Both the position numbers and the translations under genes were made by a program. DNA of 8,321 nt, from assembly GCA_964429995.1 (NCBI GenBank), contig CAYSDY010000015.1, positions 1 through 8,321 on the forward strand, written 5' to 3'. A model generated the notes under the pieces. That model worked only from the letters and a program-made list of their open reading frames with translations, ran no database searches and had not been told where the DNA came from. This document shows positions 1 to 5,323 of the stretch, one piece after another (within the stretch, counting starts at the first letter, position 1; the number at the start of each line of letters is the position of its first letter). The stretch comes from UBA583 sp964429995 (lineage in GTDB: Archaea; Nanobdellota; Nanobdellia; Woesearchaeales; UBA583).

Positions 1-1
1 A

Positions 2-64
2 ATTAAAGAAAAATGGAATATCTTACTAAGCGAAATAATTTCAGGAAACCACACAACACTTTAA
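2..64 (+). CDS. Possible 3' end of a gene entering from the left edge
   Basis: A frame open from the left edge runs 20 codons to a TAA at 62-64 and ends '..SEIISGNHTTL'. The other two plus frames close at once or within 30 bases. The mix of residues (K, E, W, I, L, S, N) looks like a plausible amphipathic C-terminus, but 20 codons are too few to name a family or exclude chance. If real, the gene converges on the lipase gene at 468-2924, and the structured spacer at 65-467 is the shared 3' region of both. Function unknown. Confidence 0.33.
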   Translation: MKEKWNILLSEIISGNHTTL

Positions 65-164
65 AATATAACAATATAAAAATCAGGTAATTGATTAGAT
101 TATTGTTGCAACACCAAAAAAGTAATTTTTCGATAAATGATTATGTAAATTGACTAGATATTAT

Positions 165-195
165 TGAGAATTTTAAAAAAACCCCCAAATTCTCA
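165..195. repeat. 9-bp inverted repeat with C-rich loop
   Basis: TGAGAATTT (165-173) and AAATTCTCA (187-195) are perfectly complementary and enclose a 13-base loop of T, seven A and five C. First element of the hairpin chain in the spacer. Confidence 0.6.
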
Positions 196-228
196 GAAGA
201 GTGTTATCAAAAAACCCTTATAAGCCCT

Positions 229-246
229 AATTGAACAAGTTCAATT
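229..246. repeat. 18-base near-palindrome
   Basis: AATTGAAC (229-236) and GTTCAATT (239-246) pair perfectly around a two-base AA centre. It is too tight for an RNA hairpin without opening some pairs, so it also fits a dimeric DNA-binding-protein site. Confidence 0.55.
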
Positions 247-254
247 CCAAATTT

Positions 255-301
255 ATTCCTTTGAATACTCCACTGCTCTGTGCTTTAATATTCAAAGGAA
301 T
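255..301. repeat. 13-bp perfect inverted repeat
   Basis: The arms at 255-267 (A then TTCCTTTGAATA) and 289-301 (TATTCAAAGGAA then T) pair over 13 bases with no mismatch. The 21-base loop itself contains a small CAC/GTG stem at 271-273 and 280-282 around TGCTCT. This is the clearest structured element in the spacer. Confidence 0.75.
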
Positions 302-304
302 GAT

Positions 305-384
305 CAAAAATTGCAATAAAAAAAATTGAGTGATAAATACCCCATCATTTATTCATAGGAATAACTCAAATTTTGCGATTTTTG
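305..384. repeat. 80-nt imperfect hairpin, four stacked helices
   Basis: Pairings read by eye: 305-314 with 375-384 (10 bp, one G-U); 322-325 with 371-374 (4 bp); 326-331 with 364-369 (6 bp, A370 bulged); 332-338 with 347-354 (7 bp, T352 bulged). The terminal loop is 339-346 (ACCCCATC), with a 9-base bulge at 355-363. About 27 pairs form in one coaxial arm. T-tracts (381-383, 385-388, 394-399) follow on the plus strand, so it could also act as a terminator for a plus-strand transcript. Confidence 0.55.
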
Positions 385-393
385 TTTTATAGG

Positions 394-426
394 TTTTTTA
401 CAACCCTCTATTGTCAAAAAAGGGTT
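394..426. repeat. Two mutually exclusive small stems near the lipase 3' end
   Basis: TTTTTTACAA (394-403) can pair with TTGTCAAAAAA (411-421, C415 bulged), while AACCC (402-406) can pair with GGGTT (422-426). The arms overlap, so only one can form at a time. The second is compatible with a terminator read on either strand. Confidence 0.4.
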
Positions 427-461
427 AATAAACAAATTTTGTCCACAACCTAAGCACTTAC

Positions 462-467
462 AAAAAA
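462..467 (-). terminator. Poly-T tract directly after the lipase stop
   Basis: Six A on the plus strand give six T in the transcript immediately after the TGA at 468-470. Archaeal RNA polymerase terminates at T-tracts, so this is a likely primary terminator, backed up by the small stems at 394-426. Confidence 0.5.
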
Positions 468-2924
468 TCAGCTAATATCACTAAGCAATATCCCTTTTAG
501 ATATTCATAAACTTGCGGATATTTGCAAGTATCTATCAAATCATTATGAAGATTTGTCGCAAACAAATCTGTACAACTTCCATTTACAACATAATTTTTA
601 ACAGCATATTCTAACATTGAACTGTTAATAGTAACTACTCCATCTCCTAAAACTCCATCTGACATACTGCAACCAGTGCCTGAAATAGTATAAAGTTTTA
701 CACCTTCTAATACATAGTTAGGATCGTTAAGTTTTGCAATAAGAATACTATTATCTGCCATATCATCACATTCAAGTTTCTCGCCAACAACAGAACATAA
801 ATATTTAACTCTACCACTAACACCATGATTAGGAGTACCTATAAGAATAACTTTATCAATAGAATCAGTACCAAAAATCTGCATATACCTTCTTACTACA
901 AGTCCTCCCATAGAATGTGCAACAACATTTACTTTTGGTCTTTTTGTATTACTTTTAAGAGCGTTTATTATTTCTGATAACCTTATCGCGTATGTATCTA
1001 TATTATCATTTTTCTTTGTTATGTAAACATAAGAACCAAAACTGTAAAAACTATCATAATAATAACTTGCCTTAACAGAAATAGGAGCATTAAGAAAAGC
1101 AAGATTAGAATCAGACATTGTAAGATTTGTAAAACTTAAGACTCCTGCATCAATAAAACCATCTTCCATAAGCTTGTAACTTATCATATCAAAAGAACTT
1201 AAAGATGGTTCAGCGGGTGTTGATTTAACAAAAGAATGACCATGAATAAACAATAAAGGATATGTTTTTTCATCATTTCTACAAGTATCATCGATGCAAC
1301 AATCAGCACAAATACCACCTAAACAACATTTAGGCATGTTATATGTAACTTTTGAATCCAATTTATATTTTAGTTCAATATCATCTAAATTTCTTGAAAG
1401 ATTAAAATCAAATGTAATAAAAGTCAAATTTTTCAAATCATTAAAATTTAAAGAAAAATTATTACCACAAAGTTTCTGATAAAACTTTTTAGAATCATTA
1501 TCTAAAGTTATACTTATAGATTCTTTGTTGAGCACATGTCGTAAAGAATCTAAAAAAAGTATCTTTTCATCTTTTGGTATCTGATTACATTCAGAACTAT
1601 TTACAACACAAAAAAAAGAAACATTTGCACCATCAATAATGTAATACGAATTATTATAAAAAATCATGCCATATTTTTTGCTTAAAGAATCAAAAGTATA
1701 GTTTAAATTTAAATCATCACTTGAAACAATAGAATCAAACAAATTGCAAAAATCACTAACATTAATTATATTTAACTTTTCATTATCTAATTTGCAATTT
1801 CCAAAAACACACCTTAAATCGTTTTCTTTCTTTATTATTTGCAATGAATCCTTATAAAAAGCACTCTCTGTTTCATTTAATAAGAAACTATACTTATCCA
1901 TCAAAGATTCTAAAATAATAACTTCTTTTGAAAAATCATCAACACTAAGATATAATGATCCATTATACCTTTTAAAAATATCAATAAATAATTTATTAAC
2001 TTGGCTTAAAGATGGTAATAATTCATCTTCAAAAATCATAGTTTTATCAAATAATAATGATTTACTATACAATACATTATAATCATCAACTAATTTATTA
2101 TACCCTTGAACATATTCATTCTGCTTTTGCATGTTTTGAGCCATTTTAGAATAAAATATCTCATATTTATTCATTAACTCATTTAAATCATAAATGTCAT
2201 TCTCAAGATTATATCCACTAAAAAAAGAATATCTTTCATTTTTCCAAAATCCTTCAAGTACCTTTAAATAAGAATATTTAATTTTCATTTCATCATCAAT
2301 ATCAGTTAATGATTCTGAAAAAAAAATATTATCAAACCATTTATTGTTATTAGCCAATATTCTGTTATTTAATTTTGACTCTAAACTTATATTATTAAAT
2401 GACTCAAACAATAAAAGAAGTTTTGGCCTTATTTCCTCTTTCATTTTTTTTTCAAAAGCTGTAAGTTCATATGATAATAAAAGAAAAGATGTCTTTTGAT
2501 ATGTTTTGTTTTCATCTGACAAATCATTACATAATACCTGCATATTATATATTTTTTTACCACTACCATATAAACCAGCATAAACATTTTGTTTTACAGA
2601 GAAAGGGCTTTTTTTAAGATCAATAACTGAACTGTCCAAAACAACTCCATCACTAATATCAACAAAACTATAATTACATTCAATATCCACATAAAATGGT
2701 TTATCTATATAGATTGAATAATTTATTACAAAACTTTCATTATTAGTAAGATTTATATACATTTTATCAGGTTCTATTTTAATCGTTGGCGAAGAATTCA
2801 ATAATAAATTAACAGAAAAATTAAGCAAAAACCATACGATGAAACAGATCAAAAAAAAAATAGAAAAATATATTATTTTTCTTTTATAAGCCGTGAAAAA
2901 TAAAAATTTATTGTCTTTTTCCAT
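468..2924 (-). CDS. Membrane-anchored extracellular lipase-like alpha/beta hydrolase
   Basis: An 818-aa protein that probably hydrolyses an ester, most likely lipid, outside the cell. Residues 17-34 form one membrane helix after a basic stretch, so about 780 residues face outward. Residues ~45-152 look beta-rich, ~153-366 strongly helical and coiled-coil-like. A cluster of six Cys (533, 534, 539, 542, 543, 548) leads into the hydrolase domain (~555-818). That domain shows the HG oxyanion box (H561-G562), the nucleophile elbow A-H-S-M-G-G with Ser671, acid Asp761 in 'GDGVV' (Asp756 is the alternative) and His793 in 'LHNDL', the order of triacylglycerol-lipase and PGAP1-like families. About twenty N-x-S/T sequons occur. 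The frame stays open upstream to 3128, but that part overlaps the neighbouring gene; ATG 2924 puts the membrane helix in the normal place. Fold is confident, substrate is not. Confidence 0.88.
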   Translation of the reverse strand: MEKDNKFLFFTAYKRKIIYFSIFFLICFIVWFLLNFSVNLLLNSSPTIKIEPDKMYINLTNNESFVINYSIYIDKPFYVDIECNYSFVDISDGVVLDSSVIDLKKSPFSVKQNVYAGLYGSGKKIYNMQVLCNDLSDENKTYQKTSFLLLSYELTAFEKKMKEEIRPKLLLLFESFNNISLESKLNNRILANNNKWFDNIFFSESLTDIDDEMKIKYSYLKVLEGFWKNERYSFFSGYNLENDIYDLNELMNKYEIFYSKMAQNMQKQNEYVQGYNKLVDDYNVLYSKSLLFDKTMIFEDELLPSLSQVNKLFIDIFKRYNGSLYLSVDDFSKEVIILESLMDKYSFLLNETESAFYKDSLQIIKKENDLRCVFGNCKLDNEKLNIINVSDFCNLFDSIVSSDDLNLNYTFDSLSKKYGMIFYNNSYYIIDGANVSFFCVVNSSECNQIPKDEKILFLDSLRHVLNKESISITLDNDSKKFYQKLCGNNFSLNFNDLKNLTFITFDFNLSRNLDDIELKYKLDSKVTYNMPKCCLGGICADCCIDDTCRNDEKTYPLLFIHGHSFVKSTPAEPSLSSFDMISYKLMEDGFIDAGVLSFTNLTMSDSNLAFLNAPISVKASYYYDSFYSFGSYVYITKKNDNIDTYAIRLSEIINALKSNTKRPKVNVVAHSMGGLVVRRYMQIFGTDSIDKVILIGTPNHGVSGRVKYLCSVVGEKLECDDMADNSILIAKLNDPNYVLEGVKLYTISGTGCSMSDGVLGDGVVTINSSMLEYAVKNYVVNGSCTDLFATNLHNDLIDTCKYPQVYEYLKGILLSDIS

Positions 2925-2965
2925 ATAAATAAAATTATTAAGAGCATTAATTATTAATATTTTTG

Positions 2966-2979
2966 TATTTTTTAAAAAA
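2966..2979 (-). promoter_or_regulatory. Candidate TATA element of the lipase gene
   Basis: On the minus strand TTTTTTAAAAAATA lies 42-55 bases before the ATG at 2924. A start site about 25 bases downstream would give a leader of roughly 20 bases. Because the upstream gene ends in a T-tract at 3003-3009, a separate promoter here is reasonable. The surroundings are very AT-rich, so placement is uncertain. Confidence 0.35.
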
Positions 2980-3002
2980 GTAATAATTAATAGATAACCA
3001 CG

Positions 3003-3009
3003 AAAAAAA
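3003..3009 (-). terminator. Poly-T tract after the Cys-rich gene
   Basis: Seven T on the minus strand begin six bases past the TAA of the 94-aa frame (stop at 3016-3018). It probably separates this transcript from the downstream lipase gene. Confidence 0.45.
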
Positions 3010-3015
3010 CATAAA

Positions 3016-3300
3016 TTATCTGCAACAATATGCATAAGGAACACTAGTAGATCCTGCAGTTGTACAACTCCATCCATTTGAAATAGGAAACCCAAAATCA
3101 TATTGATCTGGAGAACAAGTTCCAACAATCAGTTTTTCACTTCCAACACAGGATACTGTACCACCTGCTGACCCACTTCTTACAGTACATGTCCAATTTG
3201 CAGGAGAAGATGGTGATACACTAATATTCCCTATTTTGTAATCTAATTCATTAACTTTCTGATTTATATCATTAACCCTTTGATTCGTATCATTGTGCAT
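3016..3300 (-). CDS. Coiled-coil stalk plus six-cysteine head (3' part of a split gene)
   Basis: A 94-aa frame. Residues 9-26 keep an exact a/d heptad (V9, I12, V16, L19, I23, I26), a short oligomerising coiled coil. A Ser/Pro linker follows, then a compact Cys-rich domain (W36 to C93) with Cys 38, 51, 62, 79, 92 and 93, a 'GW-S-C' box and a terminal 'YAYCCR'. This Cys/Gly/Trp spacing resembles small disulfide-rich heads seen at the ends of bacterial, phage and DPANN surface proteins; that is a memory-based comparison. Read alone it has no signal peptide, so disulfides would be unlikely to form. Its ATG overlaps the stop of the 48-aa membrane-anchor frame as TAATG, and I infer that both parts were one protein. 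The start has no ribosome-binding site. Confidence 0.7.
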   Translation of the reverse strand: MHNDTNQRVNDINQKVNELDYKIGNISVSPSSPANWTCTVRSGSAGGTVSCVGSEKLIVGTCSPDQYDFGFPISNGWSCTTAGSTSVPYAYCCR

Positions 3301-3446
3301 TAAATTACATAGTTTATTTCAGGAGTAGAAGAAGGTTCAACAAATGCATAAATACCGAAAATTAACACAAAAACAAGAACAAATCCTAACCCAAAACCAA
3401 TTCCTTGATTTAAACCATCTTTGATTTTATTAAGAAATTTAATCAT
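3300..3446 (-). CDS. 48-aa membrane-anchor peptide (5' part of a split gene)
   Basis: A 48-codon frame starting at ATG 3446-3444. It has a basic, amphipathic N-terminus (K3, K7, K9) and a Gly-rich hydrophobic helix over residues ~15-35 ('GIGFGLGFVLVFVLIFGIYA'), then a short extracellular tail 'VEPSSTPE' ending at TAA 3302-3300. A clean TATA box at 3486-3493 supports expression. The tail runs into 'NYVI' and stops one base out of frame with the coiled-coil and Cys-rich frame downstream. It most likely serves as the secretion signal and anchor of that head. Alternatively it is a separate small membrane protein translationally coupled to the next frame. Confidence 0.65.
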   Translation of the reverse strand: MIKFLNKIKDGLNQGIGFGLGFVLVFVLIFGIYAFVEPSSTPEINYVI

Positions 3447-3485
3447 TTTTCATTATTTTTATTATACATTATTAAAATTAAATAC

Positions 3486-3493
3486 TTTATATA
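3486..3493 (-). promoter_or_regulatory. TATA box of the anchor/Cys-rich gene
   Basis: TATATAAA on the minus strand, 40-47 bases before the ATG at 3446. With the usual archaeal spacing, transcription would start near 3463, giving a leader of roughly 15-20 bases. Confidence 0.55.
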
Positions 3494-3575
3494 TATTAGT
3501 TAAAATTAAACAGTTAAGGCAATATTACCAATCAAATGTATTTAACAAATCTATGAAAAATCACTATATAGTTAC

Positions 3576-3586
3576 AAATATATTTT
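3576..3586 (+). promoter_or_regulatory. Candidate TATA element of the 536-aa gene
   Basis: AAATATATTTT sits 29-39 bases before ATG 3615. Standard spacing predicts a start near 3605, so the mRNA would be almost leaderless, in keeping with the absence of a Shine-Dalgarno sequence. A second candidate, TATATA at 3565-3570, would give a leader of about 20 bases. Confidence 0.4.
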
Positions 3587-3614
3587 AACAATAATATTAT
3601 TACTGCACTAATAT

Positions 3615-5225
3615 ATGTTAAACATTCATAAAAAAAATATAAGTTCTATTGTCGTTGTGTTAATATTAATGCTTGTGACAATTACATCCATAATAGAATT
3701 TAATTCCTGGTTTAAAACTTATCAAGAAAAAATATCTTTAAAAAATGAAAAAACAGATATGACAGATTTTAACACTAATATTGAAACAGTAATTGGTAAT
3801 AGTTTATATGTAAAAGCTATTAATGGATTAAACATAACAAAACTTATGATAGATAAGCAAGAATGTGATTTTAAGGGTTATATTGATGGAACAGAACAAA
3901 TAGACATATATGATTGCATAAAAAACAATTCCAAAGATTCAATTTCAGAAATACTAATTGTTTCTGATAAAGGACTTCTAACAAAATATGTTTACATTAA
4001 AAACACATGTACAATTAATAATAATCAAACAACAGAAGAAAATCTTACACAACCTTATCCAAAAATAGGAGGTTATTTATATCTTTCTAATAGACATTCA
4101 ACAGTAAGTTTACCAAGTCCTTCATGGATTGGTGATAATGAAGAAAATCTTTCAATATCAACAAGTACTGTTTATTATACAACAGTTTCAGGATCAAATA
4201 TAATATCGCCTTTTTCTAGTCGAATAAATATGACAATATATGCACATCATATGTGTTGGAACAATGATCAATCATTTTTAAATATAAGTTTGCACAGATC
4301 TGATGACGGTGTTGATGGATATCTCTATTTTTCAAAAGATGGATCAAGTTATTCTGGCAGAACAATCATTGTTAAAAATGGAACAACCATTGTAAACACA
4401 AATGCACAATTTGGCTCTTACAGTGGAATGATATATGGATATTTAGATTTTAATGGCGGAACATTAACTTTTCGACCTATAGGGTCCTATGGACAAACAC
4501 TTAAGAATATACCATACAATTCTAGCAATGTTTCATATATTAAAGTTTCAGGATCTGCAATGACTAGTTATTCTGGAGGAGCTTGTGGCTCTGATGTTTC
4601 TATAAGAGTAAACGAACCAACAAGTGATTCAAATCCTTGGGACAAAGAATATCCAGAAACTGGAGGATACATATATATGGCAAACAGACAAGGATATACA
4701 GATATGCCAAATGAAGCATGGATTGGCAATAATTCAGATAATTTAATAGCTGTAAGTTATAGTACATCAGGAAATACTGCATCCGGCTCCAATCTTATAA
4801 TACCCTTCAAAACAACTCTTAATTTATCCGTTTTTGCAAGTCATATGTGTTGGTCAGGAGACCAATCAACAATAAGAATCAATTTTTTTAGAAAAGATGG
4901 AACACTAGATGGTTATTATTATTTTTTAAAAGGTGGATCAAGTTACACTGGAAGAACAATCATTGTAAAAAATGGAGTAACATTGATAGATACAACCAGT
5001 TATTTTGGTTCATATGGTGGACAAATAAATGGATATATCTCATTTTCTAACAATCTTTTTACATATACTCCACTTGGATCATTTGGACAAACTAGTAAAA
5101 GTGTTTCATACAATTTTAGTGATGTTGCATATCTTGAGGTTTCTGGATCAGCAATGACTACTTATTCTGGAGGTAGTTGTGGTTCATGGGCTTATCTAAG
5201 AGTTGAAAAACCAACTGATAATTAA
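3615..5225 (+). CDS. Pilin-like surface protein with two copies of an unrecognised beta-rich domain
   Basis: A 536-aa protein. The N-terminus (K6-K7, hydrophobic residues 11-28, 'NSWFKTYQ' at 30-37) resembles archaeal type-IV-pilin N-termini, so it is probably exported and membrane-held or assembled. Residues ~57-132 form a small module with Cys 84, 101 and 132 that is homologous to the same part of the 964-aa neighbour. Then come two tandem domains, A (147-344) and B (345-536), at an exact 198-residue period. Both keep 'GGY.Y..NR', 'HMCW', 'DQS', 'GSSY.GRTIIVKNG', 'GS.GQT' and 'SGSAMT.YSGG.CGS'. The cysteines (214/324 and 412/522) are 110 residues apart in each, a probable disulfide. More than ten N-x-S/T sequons occur. 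I do not recognise the domain; an all-beta, possibly carbohydrate-binding fold is a guess. It converges on the 964-aa gene. Confidence 0.85.
   Translation: MLNIHKKNISSIVVVLILMLVTITSIIEFNSWFKTYQEKISLKNEKTDMTDFNTNIETVIGNSLYVKAINGLNITKLMIDKQECDFKGYIDGTEQIDIYDCIKNNSKDSISEILIVSDKGLLTKYVYIKNTCTINNNQTTEENLTQPYPKIGGYLYLSNRHSTVSLPSPSWIGDNEENLSISTSTVYYTTVSGSNIISPFSSRINMTIYAHHMCWNNDQSFLNISLHRSDDGVDGYLYFSKDGSSYSGRTIIVKNGTTIVNTNAQFGSYSGMIYGYLDFNGGTLTFRPIGSYGQTLKNIPYNSSNVSYIKVSGSAMTSYSGGACGSDVSIRVNEPTSDSNPWDKEYPETGGYIYMANRQGYTDMPNEAWIGNNSDNLIAVSYSTSGNTASGSNLIIPFKTTLNLSVFASHMCWSGDQSTIRINFFRKDGTLDGYYYFLKGGSSYTGRTIIVKNGVTLIDTTSYFGSYGGQINGYISFSNNLFTYTPLGSFGQTSKSVSYNFSDVAYLEVSGSAMTTYSGGSCGSWAYLRVEKPTDN
4053..5222 (+). 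repeat. 594-bp tandem duplication inside the pilin-like gene
   Basis: Unit A is 4053-4646 and unit B 4647-5222, with an offset of exactly 594 bases. By eye the proteins are about half identical without gaps at the landmark residues. Nucleotide identity is much higher locally: 4341-4382 against 4935-4976 differ at only 4 of 42 positions. It arose by in-frame duplication of a whole domain. Confidence 0.8.
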
Positions 5226-5235
5226 AAACAAACTA

Positions 5236-5241
5236 TTTTTT
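5236..5241 (+). terminator. Poly-T tract after the 536-aa gene
   Basis: Six T on the plus strand start 11 bases after the stop codon (5223-5225), an archaeal-type termination tract in the convergent spacer 5226-5323. Confidence 0.5.
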
Positions 5242-5277
5242 AAGAACCTAAAATAATATAAACAAAAATAGTAAATC

Positions 5278-5286
5278 AAAAAAAAA
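5278..5286 (-). terminator. Nine-T tract after the 964-aa gene
   Basis: Nine A on the plus strand give T9 on the minus strand, 38 bases past the TAA at 5324-5326. A shorter T6 (5315-5320) lies four bases past the stop, inside a weak ATTATTT/AAATAAT palindrome. Together they form a two-step terminator opposite that of the converging gene. Confidence 0.55.
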
Positions 5287-5323
5287 TTACAAATATAAAG
5301 ATTAAATATTATTTAAAAAATAA

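Larger units (their letters stand above)
65..467. other. Gene-free spacer with a chain of inverted repeats
   Basis: I find no open frame worth calling in these 403 bases on either strand; the longest ATG frames are a few codons. From about 165 to 421 the sequence is packed with self-complementary segments, listed separately. Five foldable elements follow each other with short gaps, and two (255-301 and 305-384) nearly abut. The spacer lies between a possible plus-strand gene end at 64 and the minus-strand lipase stop at 468, so it could hold bidirectional termination signals, a structured non-coding RNA, or a small non-autonomous repeat element. AT-rich DNA gives some chance pairing, but the 13-bp perfect stem is hard to dismiss. 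No match to tRNA, SRP RNA or RNase P RNA motifs was recognised. Confidence 0.6.
3016..3446 (-). pseudogene. Proposed single surface protein interrupted by a one-base frameshift
   Basis: At the junction the coding strand reads GTA ATT TAA TGC. One extra T in the TTT run would give GTA ATT TTA ATG CAC and restore a continuous 143-aa protein: membrane anchor, Ser/Pro hinge, coiled coil, six-Cys head. The domain order then makes a coherent surface protein, whereas the separated head lacks any export signal. Whether this is an assembly error, a true inactivating mutation, a phase-variable switch or stop-restart coupling cannot be told from one copy. No canonical X-XXY-YYZ slippery heptamer is present. 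Confidence 0.5.
3447..3614. promoter_or_regulatory. Divergent promoter region
   Basis: These 168 bases separate the minus-strand anchor gene (start 3446) from the plus-strand pilin-like gene (start 3615). No frame of note lies inside. TATA-like elements face both ways. The pair could therefore be co-regulated, but I see no clear shared operator. Confidence 0.5.

Noticed and set aside
378..403. Template repeat for the lectin-fold strips in the left spacer
   Set aside because: ATAGGTTTT matches the end of one strip, but the similarity stops after about ten bases and no longer alignment exists on either strand.
165..426. CRISPR array
   Set aside because: The repeats are inverted rather than regularly spaced direct repeats, and no unit recurs with a constant spacer.
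1294..1479. 61-codon open frame on the plus strand
   Set aside because: Antisense shadow inside the lipase gene, with no promoter and no protein-like features.
2925..3128. 68-codon N-terminal extension of the lipase frame
   Set aside because: It overlaps the Cys-rich gene in another frame, adds a non-signal-like stretch before a good membrane anchor, and the ATG at 2924 has its own upstream TATA-like element.
4600..4782. 60-codon open frame on the minus strand
   Set aside because: Antisense to the second repeat unit of the 536-aa gene; the apparent Leu/Tyr richness only mirrors its codons.
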